From contig JANXAJ010000021.1 of the NCBI GenBank assembly GCA_025062295.1, positions 1 through 36,187 of the forward strand: 36,187 bases of DNA, read 5' to 3'. The notes beneath the pieces were generated by a model. It ran no database searches and was not told the origin of the DNA. It was given only the letters and a program-made list of their open reading frames with translations. Of the stretch, positions 11,534 to 19,402 are shown one piece after another. Source of the DNA: Bacteroidia bacterium (GTDB taxonomy: Bacteria; Bacteroidota; Bacteroidia; SpSt-205). The translations under genes were made by a program, and so were the position numbers. How positions within the stretch are numbered: position 1 is the first letter of the stretch; each line of letters opens with the position of its first letter.

Positions 11534-12330
11534 ATAAGAATCTCTTGCAAAAATCGGCGCAGTATGGCGTGAAAGCGCTCAGGCTGCTCCATCATAGGAG
11601 CATGCCCACATTCATCAATGAAGTGAAGCTGAGCATGAGGCAAAAGGTAAAAAAAGCCATAAGCTGCAGAGACAGGAGTAATAGAGTCATTGAGACCCCA
11701 AATTAGGCAGGTCGGAGCGCTGATCTGCCGAAGAAGAGGACCTATAAAGTGACGCTGAGCATCTCGGGCTATCTTGAGGATACGGAGCGCTTTCGCGCTG
11801 TCATTGACAAGAGTATAAATCTCCTCTATAAGGTCTGGTGTAGCATGGCGAGGATCATAGAAAGTATACCGAACCCGTTCCGTCACATAGTCGCGACTAC
11901 TGCGACGAGGAAAAGAACTACCCATACCTTCTTCAAAAAGGCCTGAGCTACCCGTCAGCACTAGTGCCCGCACCGCTTGAGGGTAGCGATGAGCAATAAG
12001 AAGCGCCAAATGTCCCCCTAAAGAGTTGCCTATCCAGACAGCAGGAGGCAACTTTTCCCCTTCGTAGAAGTACCACAGATATTGGACTAAGCCCTCAAGC
12101 GATGGCTCAATCGGACTCTCCTCAGAAATCGGAAGAAGGGGCACATATAAGGCATATTGAGTCCCTACATAATGAAGAAAGCTATCCCAATTGCTCAACG
12201 CCCCAAAAAGCCCATGAACTAAAATCAAAGGCGGCGCCTCCGGAGAACCAGCCCATGCATATTTGTATGCCTCTCTCTTAGAGAGATGCCATGTGAGGGG
12301 AGGATGAAGCAGAGAAGGAGAGGGCTTCAT
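11530..12330 (-). CDS. Alpha/beta hydrolase
   Basis: The 266-residue alpha/beta hydrolase shows the oxyanion strand LILVHGLFG (35-43), nucleophile S103 in GNSLGG, acid D215 in WGLNDSITP and H243 in CGHAPMMEQP, so the triad is complete. The cap region around 130-195 is helical. There is no signal peptide, so it is cytoplasmic. The substrate cannot be told from sequence; esterase or C-C bond hydrolase are the usual options. It lies 6 nt after the amidotransferase gene and overlaps the CBS gene. Confidence 0.88.
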   Translation of the reverse strand: MKPSPSLLHPPLTWHLSKREAYKYAWAGSPEAPPLILVHGLFGALSNWDSFLHYVGTQYALYVPLLPISEESPIEPSLEGLVQYLWYFYEGEKLPPAVWIGNSLGGHLALLIAHRYPQAVRALVLTGSSGLFEEGMGSSFPRRSSRDYVTERVRYTFYDPRHATPDLIEEIYTLVNDSAKALRILKIARDAQRHFIGPLLRQISAPTCLIWGLNDSITPVSAAYGFFYLLPHAQLHFIDECGHAPMMEQPERFHAILRRFLQEILI

Positions 12331-12336
12331 GATTTT

Positions 12337-12942
12337 CTAAACATTTTTAGCAGGAGAAGGCGTTAGGCTTCGCACCCACGACTCAATCAGTAGGGGTCCA
12401 CCCGGTGTCAGAATAGAGTCAGGATGAAACTGAACCCCCCAGATTGGATATGTAGGATGCATAATAGCCATGCAGTGCCCTTCATCATCCCATGCTACGA
12501 CTCGCAAAGGCTCAGGGACGTAGCTCGCATGAAGGGCATGATAAAGCCCAACAGGCAGCGGATCAGGCTGTCCCTGAAACAGCCCTTCCCCTGTATGATG
12601 TATCAGTCGTTGAATACCAAATAGGGGACGCCCCATCGGTTCTACTTTACCGCCAAAAATATGAATGAGATATTGATGCCCGAGACAAATTCCCAGAAGG
12701 GGAGCCACAGGAGCAGGACGCAAGAGGGAGGGCAAAACCTCTGATAAATAAGCAGGATGCCCAGGTCCGGGGCCGACCACGATTCCCTCCCACGGATAGT
12801 GATAAATTTCTGCTGGCATGATATCATCGGCTGGACGAAGGGTCACCTCCGCCCCTGCCAGCTCTAACAGTGCTACAATATTGAAGGTAAAGGAGTCATA
12901 GTTGTCTATGAGAAGGATATGAGGCTTCTCATGCCTCCTCAT
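12337..12942 (-). CDS. PabA/TrpG-like class I glutamine amidotransferase with altered triad
   Basis: The 201-residue glutaminase resembles the ammonia-supplying subunit of aminodeoxychorismate or anthranilate synthase. It shows IDNYDSFTFN (12-21), VVGPGPGHP, nucleophile C86 in GICLGHQ and H173 in GVQFHPDS. The third triad member, normally Glu of FHPES, is Asp175 (codon at 12418-12420). No PabB/TrpE partner is near, so the choice between pabA and trpG is open. The ATG overlaps the end of the thioredoxin-like gene (ATGA), placing it second in that unit. Asp may still support activity, or the protein may have lost glutaminase function. Confidence 0.83.
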   Translation of the reverse strand: MRRHEKPHILLIDNYDSFTFNIVALLELAGAEVTLRPADDIMPAEIYHYPWEGIVVGPGPGHPAYLSEVLPSLLRPAPVAPLLGICLGHQYLIHIFGGKVEPMGRPLFGIQRLIHHTGEGLFQGQPDPLPVGLYHALHASYVPEPLRVVAWDDEGHCMAIMHPTYPIWGVQFHPDSILTPGGPLLIESWVRSLTPSPAKNV

Positions 12943-13409
12943 AAATCTGCAAGGAGACGACTCACTGGCACCTCCTCTCGATGAATAGCCCGCAGCCGCC
13001 CGTTGCGGTCATAGACATAAATCGTAGGAGCAATACTATAGCCAAAAAACCCATCAAACTTAAAGTCCCTGTCCCGCAAGACAAACGTGTTTGGCAAGCC
13101 CTTGAGATGGGCTTCCTGAAACTGCCTTAGGGCTTCCGCCGTCTCCGTAGAGACCCATATCAACTGAACTTCTTTCAAGGCTTGAGGATTCTCTCTGAGA
13201 AAGGCGGCTTGCTTTTGACAGTGATCGCAGTAGGGGTCAAAAAAGAGAACAATCCGCCCTTTTTGAGGAGGAGGAAGGTCTCTATCGGTAAAGGGCTGAC
13301 CCTCAAGGGTGTAGAGGAGAAATCGAGGAAACTGTTGAGCCGGCGGGTACTTCTCAGGCTGAGCCCAGAGAAACAAGCCGCCGCTCAGAGTCAAGAGGAG
13401 AAGCCGCAT
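12939..13409 (-). CDS. Secreted thioredoxin/TlpA-like protein
   Basis: A 156-residue protein with a short signal peptide (MRLLLLTLSGGLFLWAQ) and a thioredoxin-like fold. The redox motif is C61-D-H-C64 in FFDPYCDHCQKQ, and the cis-Pro region is SIAPTIYVYD. It probably acts in the periplasm as a thiol-disulfide reductase or in cytochrome maturation, as TlpA/ResA relatives do. The start at 13409 gives the signal peptide. The longer in-frame reading to 13520 runs through a divergent promoter and the neighbouring gene. A perfect TATTTTTG box ends 5 nt upstream. It is first in the unit that ends with thiE. Confidence 0.85.
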   Translation of the reverse strand: MRLLLLTLSGGLFLWAQPEKYPPAQQFPRFLLYTLEGQPFTDRDLPPPQKGRIVLFFDPYCDHCQKQAAFLRENPQALKEVQLIWVSTETAEALRQFQEAHLKGLPNTFVLRDRDFKFDGFFGYSIAPTIYVYDRNGRLRAIHREEVPVSRLLADL

Positions 13410-13414
13410 AACCT

Positions 13415-13422
13415 CAAAAATA
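13415..13422 (-). promoter_or_regulatory. -7 promoter box for the thioredoxin-like to thiE unit
   Basis: The minus strand reads TATTTTTG (exact TAnnTTTG), then AGGTT and the ATG at 13409. It sits only 17 nt from the opposing box at 13440-13447, so the two promoters share DNA. Confidence 0.68.
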
Positions 13423-13439
13423 AGCAAAAAGCCTCTTCT

Positions 13440-13447
13440 TACCTTTG
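13440..13447 (+). promoter_or_regulatory. -7 promoter box for the NSS transporter operon, leaderless spacing
   Basis: TACCTTTG matches TAnnTTTG exactly and is followed by TGAAG and GTG at 13453. The position where a -33 element would lie overlaps the opposing -7 box at 13415-13422. Confidence 0.7.
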
Positions 13448-13452
13448 TGAAG

Positions 13453-14961
13453 GTGGAGCAGTGGGGTAGTCGTCTCGGGGCTCTTCTTTCACTGATCGGG
13501 GGTGCAGTAGGGCTGGGCAATTTCCTGCGTTTTCCCTTTCAGGCAGGAAAGTGGGGAGGCGGAGCTTTTCTTGTTCCTTATGTCATTGCATTGATAGGAG
13601 TCGGCCTACCGCTTATCTGGATAGAAATGGCACTGGGGCGGGCTGGTGCTCGGCACGGAGTTCAGAGTGCCCCCGCTATCCTCCATGCCCTTATAGGGAA
13701 GAGAGGGTGGATGATTGGACTGCTAAGCGTCTATGTGAGCCTGAGCGTTGGAGTCTATTATGCTTATCTCACGGGGTGGACCCTCGGCTATACCTATCAC
13801 GCCCTCTTAGGAACCTTCTCAAATTTCTCTCTAACGCAAACTGTAGCTTTTCATGAGCAGTTTTTAGAGAGGGAAGCTATTATTTTCTGGCTACTGACAT
13901 GGATAATAGCGGGACTTATCCTCCAGCGCGGACTGCAGAAGGGACTTGAGCGAATGAATCTGTGGGGCATCCCTCTCCTTTTCCTTTTAGCGGTAGGAAT
14001 AGCTGGGGGAGCTATAATGGTGGGTGAAACGGGGCGTTGTCCGACTTGTGCCTCACAAGTAGGCTTAGCTTATCTCTACTTGCCTCGGTGGACGGAGTTA
14101 GGGCAGCCAGCCGTATGGCTGGCTGCGACCGGGCAAGTTTTTTTCTCTATAGGAGTAGGCTTTGGAATGTATCCCGTATATGCAGCACATGCCCTCCGTA
14201 GCAATCCCGTACGAGAGGGTTTCCAAACAGCTGCAGCTAATACAATAGCAGAGGTCGGACTGGGCGGGCTCATCGTGATCCCCCTGGTTACCGCATTTTT
14301 AGGACTGCCTTACGTTCAAGAGAAAGCAAGCTTCAGCATGGGATTTGCTGTAATGCCCTTTGTCCTAAATGAATGGGGGGGGCGTCTTTTGATTGCGGCG
14401 TGGTACTTTCTTCTCTTTTTAGCGGCTCTTAGCTCGCTCTTAGCGATGGGATGGGTAGGAGTCACCTGGCTGAGCGCATCCCTAGGCGGATCGCCTCTTC
14501 GGTGGGTATGGCCCCTAATAGGGAGCCTTATTCTCTTAGGCATTCCACCCATTTTCGGATACCAGCACGGAGCATTAGACTTGTACGATCAAATAGGAGG
14601 AACTCTTTTTCCCGTCATTGCGGCTCTTGGGTACTGGTGGGCTTTTCATCAAGTAAAAGGATGGGAGATACTCAAGCAAGAATCGCCAGGCCTTCTGGGA
14701 AAGGGCTGGCTCCTCATTCTGCGATGGCTGCCGCCTCTCTTTTTAGGAGGGCTCTTGGGAATGAGCCTATTCCAACCCTCCGCAGGCGATTGGGTAGGAG
14801 CTTTTCGCCACCTTCTTCATCATGGTCATTGGCCCTGGGCGCCAGAAGCTCTCCCTGCCCAGCTTCAAAGAACTCTTTTTGCTTCTATTTGGAATCTCCT
14901 CAGTGGTGTATCCCTAATCCTACTCGCTGGAATCCTCGTAGTTTTGCGAAAACGTGCGTGA
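13453..14961 (+). CDS. Neurotransmitter:sodium symporter (NSS) family transporter
   Basis: A Na+-coupled amino-acid or amine transporter of the LeuT fold, 502 residues with about 11-12 membrane helices. The N-terminus EQWGSRLGALLSLIGGAVGLGNFLRFPF holds the unwound TM1 Na+/substrate motif (GGAVGLGNFLRFP). TM6 has GQVFFSIGVGFGMYP. The GTG at 13453 gives the family start (M/V-EQWGSRLG). An in-frame GTG at 13447 would lie inside the -7 box. The end overlaps the next gene by 8 nt. A 24-bp palindrome lies inside the gene at 14103-14126 over QPAVWLAA. The substrate is unknown. Confidence 0.92.
   Translation: MEQWGSRLGALLSLIGGAVGLGNFLRFPFQAGKWGGGAFLVPYVIALIGVGLPLIWIEMALGRAGARHGVQSAPAILHALIGKRGWMIGLLSVYVSLSVGVYYAYLTGWTLGYTYHALLGTFSNFSLTQTVAFHEQFLEREAIIFWLLTWIIAGLILQRGLQKGLERMNLWGIPLLFLLAVGIAGGAIMVGETGRCPTCASQVGLAYLYLPRWTELGQPAVWLAATGQVFFSIGVGFGMYPVYAAHALRSNPVREGFQTAAANTIAEVGLGGLIVIPLVTAFLGLPYVQEKASFSMGFAVMPFVLNEWGGRLLIAAWYFLLFLAALSSLLAMGWVGVTWLSASLGGSPLRWVWPLIGSLILLGIPPIFGYQHGALDLYDQIGGTLFPVIAALGYWWAFHQVKGWEILKQESPGLLGKGWLLILRWLPPLFLGGLLGMSLFQPSAGDWVGAFRHLLHHGHWPWAPEALPAQLQRTLFASIWNLLSGVSLILLAGILVVLRKRA
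14103..14126. repeat. Intragenic palindrome related to the window-edge repeats
   Basis: Perfect 10-nt arms GCAGCCAGCC and GGCTGGCTGC around GTAT, inside the NSS transporter gene. The arms share the GCAGCCAGCC core with the right-edge palindrome. The encoded residues QPAVWLAAT match normal NSS family sequence, so it need not be an insertion. Confidence 0.6.
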
Positions 14962-17782
14962 AGAGGTCCAGTGGAACTGGAAAGGCTTATGGATAGGAAT
15001 TCCTTCCTCTGAAAAACCGTATCTTCAAGTAGCTTTCGTCCTTTTAGCTTTTAGCTGTATCTGGAGCTTCACAGGGTGGCTCAATAGATACAACTTCTCC
15101 GAAGCACTCATGCCCTTCATTTTTCAGGAAGAGCGCATAGAGCCGATTCAAGAAAAAGAGGTGAATTATCGGACTTATCTTATAGAAGCTCCGGTTCGCT
15201 GGGCCTATGAAGTGCATATAGCGGATATTCTTCTCCCGCAATGGCAGGGATTTGGAATCGGATGGTTACTTATGATAGTGGGCTGGAGTGCGCTCTTAGG
15301 AGCAGCCAGTCGAGCGACGGGCTTCCTCCCCTATCTGATCTATTTTGCTTGGGTAGCGTGGGTCTTTCTTAGTGGCACTGCCCAAGCTTGGGTAGGAATG
15401 GATCCCTGGTATATGGTTTCTCTAGCTCTTTCACTTCTACCTCTGCTTCCGATATACCTCACTGGAAGTGGGATTTGGCATCTGCGGATTAGTCGTGTGG
15501 TCTTACTGACGCTCTGCTTGGGAGGTCTCATCTTAGGAGCACCAGCTGGTTGGAGAGGATGGTATATATGGTATGATAGTCTAACTTATCCAGGCATAAT
15601 CGCGTATGCAATAGGGGGAATCGTTGGGCTTCAGGTACCTATTGCACTTCTAACTACTCTTATTTATCCACCTGCTTTGCGTCGCCAGCGAATGGTAGGC
15701 GTATGGATGCTTCTTAGCCTGAGCGGGAGCATTATCCTACTCTTACTTTTTCTGCCAGAAGAGCCAGCTTATACCCTCACAATAGCTCTAATTGCTGTAG
15801 GAATTCTGACAGGTCTTATTGGGCTTCAGCCTTATTATCCTGTATTAGGCTCTTCTCTGCGCCAGCCCTCTGCCTTCTTCTGGGGATGGGTAGCCCTCTC
15901 CCTAATCGCTCTGAGCACTTTTGGGTATCATGGATGGAATCATCAAGACCTCTACATCTATCGGCAAGCGGAGCTTTGGCGAGCTACGCTTATAGGAGGA
16001 ATAGCAGGAATAACTATATACCTTTTGTGGAACTTTTTCCCTCTGTGGCGTGCAGGCAAGATGACTTACTGGGACTTAACTAAAAGTATGCGATTTCCCT
16101 TAGCAGGCATCTACTTTTTAGAGATAGGGTCTATTTTATGGAGCGAAGCAAATCGGAATTGGTCCTCAACTCGCCTTCCTTCTCGCCTTCATGCTGTTGC
16201 TCAAGCAGAATCAGCTCTCCTCGCTGGTCAGTGGGACAGAGCTGAGGCTCTCTACCGAGAGGCGCTCTACATCCTTCCTTACGAAGCCAAAGCAAATTAC
16301 AACTTAGGACGGTTAGAAGGACAAAAACGGGAAGAAGGAGAGAAAGCCGCTGAGAGATATGAACGCGCCCTCCTTAGTAAGCCTTTTCAACCAGCTGCCT
16401 TAGAAGCTTCAATAGTGTGGTTAGCATTAGATAGACCTGTGCGAGCCCTCCAAACCCTTCAGAGATACTATCGCCGCTGGGGAGGAGATGCTATAATATG
16501 TAATCAGTTAGCCTTTGTATTTTACAAGCTGGGAGAATTAGATTCTGCGGTCTTCTACTGGAAAGAAGCGATTCGTTTGAGCCCGGGGAGCCCACAGGCT
16601 TACGCTCACTTAGCGCTCCTTTATGCCCAGCATGAGCGAGAAAGCTGGAGCATTCGCTTTGCGCAGCACATTGCCAAATGGAAAGGACTCTCTTCTGCGG
16701 TTCAAGAAAACTTAGCTTATCTGCGTCTGCGAGGGCTTCTCACGGAAGGTATTTTTGCTGGATGGAATGCCCAATGGCTCGGAACTACTACAGATACGAG
16801 TGTGATTGGTCGCTTCATAGCCGCCCTTCGCAGGCGAGCTTTAGCTGAAGCGGTTGCTTTTCTTCCTTACTTCTGGGAGAATGACCCTGAAATTGCCCCC
16901 CATCTCACCCGGCAGGTAGCAATCGCCTTTCTAGAGGAGCACATGCCTCGTCGTGCGGCTGAGCTTTTTCTTTCGGCGAAGACCCCTTTGGATTCTCTCT
17001 ATGCGGGGTATGCTTTAGCAGAGGCAGAATGTTGGGACTTTGCGTATAACCTCCTCAGCCAGCTTTTAGCAGCTTCTCCCGCCCTCCAAGCAGCAAGCCG
17101 ACGAGAGATGAGTCTTTTACTGTCAGCAGCTGGTCAGCCTCAAGAAGCCCTCCTGATTGAGCCAGTGGAAAGCTGGACAGATATGGATTACCTCCGCTTT
17201 GCTTACTATGCTTACCGCCGGAAAAACATTCAAGACTTTGTGAGGATCATACGACCGTGGATAGAGAGGGGGGCTACCTATGATGCACCCTATGAGTGGG
17301 TAGCTCGGCTCTTTCTTCTTCAGGGAGATACAGCTGGAGCTCGGGATAATATTCAGGCTGGACTGCAGCGGATACCGCACTCAGCTCGGCTTCGCTTGCT
17401 TGAAGCAGAGATAGCGCTCCAGCAAGGACTTGAGAAGGAAACTCACATGCTTTTGAATTCTACATATCAGTATCTGCGTTCTCCTCAAGATACTCTGCAC
17501 TGGAAGCTCCTTCAGCTTAAGCTAAGTAAATCCCCGCAGCAAGCATACCAATTAGGTCAACGCTTCCCGGGAGCAATACAAGCTCATCTCCAGTGGGCTT
17601 CCCACCTTGTAGGTAGGGGAGAAATCGCTGAAGCTCATGCTTTTCTCAGTCAGGCTTTAGAAATAAATCCATACGATCCAGAGCTCTGGCGAGCGTATGC
17701 AGCTGTGGCAGAGAAACTTGGGATGCAGGAAGAGGCAGAATTTGCCCGAAAGAAGCCAGATCCATGTCCGTCTGCATTATAG
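14954..17782 (+). CDS. Large membrane protein with C-terminal TPR domain, function unknown
   Basis: A 942-residue protein of two parts. Residues about 25-390 hold some ten hydrophobic helices with no family I recognise. Residues about 410-935 are soluble helical repeats of TPR type, for example AESALLAGQWDRAEALYREA, NQLAFVFYKLGELDSAVFYW and EAHAFLSQALEINPYDPELW, first and last being the clearest. The layout suggests a membrane-anchored scaffold that assembles other proteins, but no partner can be named. The GTG start overlaps the transporter stop by 8 nt and the end overlaps purN by 19 nt, so all three are co-transcribed. Confidence 0.82.
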   Translation: MREEVQWNWKGLWIGIPSSEKPYLQVAFVLLAFSCIWSFTGWLNRYNFSEALMPFIFQEERIEPIQEKEVNYRTYLIEAPVRWAYEVHIADILLPQWQGFGIGWLLMIVGWSALLGAASRATGFLPYLIYFAWVAWVFLSGTAQAWVGMDPWYMVSLALSLLPLLPIYLTGSGIWHLRISRVVLLTLCLGGLILGAPAGWRGWYIWYDSLTYPGIIAYAIGGIVGLQVPIALLTTLIYPPALRRQRMVGVWMLLSLSGSIILLLLFLPEEPAYTLTIALIAVGILTGLIGLQPYYPVLGSSLRQPSAFFWGWVALSLIALSTFGYHGWNHQDLYIYRQAELWRATLIGGIAGITIYLLWNFFPLWRAGKMTYWDLTKSMRFPLAGIYFLEIGSILWSEANRNWSSTRLPSRLHAVAQAESALLAGQWDRAEALYREALYILPYEAKANYNLGRLEGQKREEGEKAAERYERALLSKPFQPAALEASIVWLALDRPVRALQTLQRYYRRWGGDAIICNQLAFVFYKLGELDSAVFYWKEAIRLSPGSPQAYAHLALLYAQHERESWSIRFAQHIAKWKGLSSAVQENLAYLRLRGLLTEGIFAGWNAQWLGTTTDTSVIGRFIAALRRRALAEAVAFLPYFWENDPEIAPHLTRQVAIAFLEEHMPRRAAELFLSAKTPLDSLYAGYALAEAECWDFAYNLLSQLLAASPALQAASRREMSLLLSAAGQPQEALLIEPVESWTDMDYLRFAYYAYRRKNIQDFVRIIRPWIERGATYDAPYEWVARLFLLQGDTAGARDNIQAGLQRIPHSARLRLLEAEIALQQGLEKETHMLLNSTYQYLRSPQDTLHWKLLQLKLSKSPQQAYQLGQRFPGAIQAHLQWASHLVGRGEIAEAHAFLSQALEINPYDPELWRAYAAVAEKLGMQEEAEFARKKPDPCPSAL

Positions 17783-18345
17783 CTTACTCAGGGCGAGGAC
17801 GACTTGCTCGGGCTGTGGCAGCATACCTTCTACAGCGTCAGGTTCCTGTGAGAGGAGTGATAGATCGCCCCACAGCCCATATCAGAGCATTAGAGGAGCT
17901 CGGAGTCAAGGTCTCTCTACTTCAACCCCAAGAGTGGCTCCCTTTCTGCGAGCAAGAAAAGGCAAAACTCATTGTGCTGGCAGGTTATCTATCTCTTGTT
18001 CCGGCTCCTGTTGTTCAGCAGTATCTAGTCGTGAATAGTCATCCTTCGCTCCTTCCTGCATTCGGAGGGAAAGGAATGTATGGATACAAGGTTCATCAAG
18101 CAGTGGCCCAGGCAGGGGCTGCTGAGAGTGGTTTCACTATTCACTTAGCCTCTGAGCAATATGATGAAGGACCCATTCTATATCAAGTGCGTCTGCCTGT
18201 AGAGGGACTCTCTCCTCAGCAGATGGAGGCTTGGATCCAAGCCGCAGAAAAAGAGGTGTATCCAGCGTTTATCTATCGGCTCTGGTGCGAAGAAGCCACC
18301 ATCCCCCTAATAAAGCGCTCAAGCTCAGAATCCCTAAAGCAATAG
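17764..18345 (+). CDS. purN: Phosphoribosylglycinamide formyltransferase (GART)
   Basis: Transfers formyl from 10-formyltetrahydrofolate to GAR in purine synthesis. The 193-residue protein has LAGYLSLVPAPVV, the catalytic N91 and H93 in VNSHPSLLPAFGGKGMYG, SGFTIH and D134 in YDEGPIL, all in the Bacteroidota form. The N-terminal phosphate loop, normally GSGxN, reads SGRGRLARA, so the conserved Asn is missing. The ATG overlaps the TPR gene. Its last 77 nt overlap the convergent PHP gene, which adds a short non-conserved tail after EVYPAFIYRLW. Confidence 0.88.
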   Translation: MSVCIIAYSGRGRLARAVAAYLLQRQVPVRGVIDRPTAHIRALEELGVKVSLLQPQEWLPFCEQEKAKLIVLAGYLSLVPAPVVQQYLVVNSHPSLLPAFGGKGMYGYKVHQAVAQAGAAESGFTIHLASEQYDEGPILYQVRLPVEGLSPQQMEAWIQAAEKEVYPAFIYRLWCEEATIPLIKRSSSESLKQ

Positions 18346-19402
18346 ACTGAATAGCCGTCGCCATCCTATCAATCCCTGGGATGTCTCGCCGATGAGGGCC
18401 TGACCGAACTAACGCACCCGTGTAAGCTTCCACTTCAGATGTATAGGCTTCAATCCGAAGATAAGTATCATATACACGAATGGAGTAAGTTATTTCATCC
18501 GAATCATAAGCTACCGCTCGGACGGTCCCTCCTTGTCCAATAATACGCAGCGTATCCACCCGATGGGAGAGCTGCACACGCAGAAGGGTATCCCCTTCTA
18601 TCTTAATCAACCGAAACCGAGGATATGGGCCAGAAAGCGGAAAGGGGGTACGATTCTTATACGCTACGGTTCGTCCGCCTAGCAGAGCCCTCTCCAGCAG
18701 CTTAATAGAAGCAGAGGAAGGAACCCCTACTTCTGTCCAGCGACTCATCACCTGATGAGGGTTGTAAGCATCATGCGCATTGTCGCTAGCAATAATCGAA
18801 GCATAATGACCCGAAGAAAGTGCGCTATCCCATTCAGCGACTGAATCTCCGTACCGATTGAGCACTTCCACTGCATCATATCCTCCGAGAAGACTCAGCT
18901 CCTGACCTGTATACCCATGAAGAAAACGAGGATGTGCTAAAACCAGGAATCGGGTCGTTGGTCGTAAGAGGGCTATGATATGCTGCTTTGCCGAAAGCGT
19001 TTGGAAGAAGGGATAGTCCCACCATACTACCTTTTCGGCCCAGAAGCAGAGCTGATGAACCTTTCCTATCCCCCAGCCATGCTCGTAGAGAAGAATAGGA
19101 CTACTTGGATTGATCCGCTGATACTCAGACAGTCCTATCCATGTGTAGCCCAGGCTATCATAGACAGAAATGACCTCTTGGGGAGAGCGCCGACCGGCTG
19201 TTAAGCCACCCCAGTTTTGGGTATGAATATGAAAGTTGGCACGGCTCCATTCAAGCGTGTCTCCCTGAAAAGGATTGTACCATGACTTTCCCGTAAAAGG
19301 TCTGATCGGTTCAAAGCGATACACAGGAGAGAAAGCAAGCTGACCTACCACCCCCCCTAAAACAAATAGGAGAATACTCCCTCCCCTCCTAAGCCAGTGC
19401 AC
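18269..19402 (-). CDS. Membrane-anchored PHP-type metal-dependent phosphoesterase
   Basis: The 377-residue protein has an N-terminal hydrophobic segment (about 8-25) and a C-terminal one (about 350-372), so the domain between faces the periplasm or outside. Metal-binding motifs of the PHP domain are FHIHTQNW (H58, H60), LSEYQ, VLAHPRFLHG and ASDNAHD. The remainder up to about 345 looks like a beta-rich accessory region. PHP proteins hydrolyse phosphoesters, but this substrate is unknown. The GTG start overlaps the aminotransferase stop by 14 nt. The 3' end overlaps purN tail-to-tail by 77 nt. Confidence 0.8.
   Translation of the reverse strand: MHWLRRGGSILLFVLGGVVGQLAFSPVYRFEPIRPFTGKSWYNPFQGDTLEWSRANFHIHTQNWGGLTAGRRSPQEVISVYDSLGYTWIGLSEYQRINPSSPILLYEHGWGIGKVHQLCFWAEKVVWWDYPFFQTLSAKQHIIALLRPTTRFLVLAHPRFLHGYTGQELSLLGGYDAVEVLNRYGDSVAEWDSALSSGHYASIIASDNAHDAYNPHQVMSRWTEVGVPSSASIKLLERALLGGRTVAYKNRTPFPLSGPYPRFRLIKIEGDTLLRVQLSHRVDTLRIIGQGGTVRAVAYDSDEITYSIRVYDTYLRIEAYTSEVEAYTGALVRSGPHRRDIPGIDRMATAIQSIALGILSLSALLGGWWLLRTRADR

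Noticed and set aside
13410-13520. Longer thioredoxin-like start at 13520
   Set aside because: It would run through the divergent transporter gene and both promoters, and loses the signal peptide.
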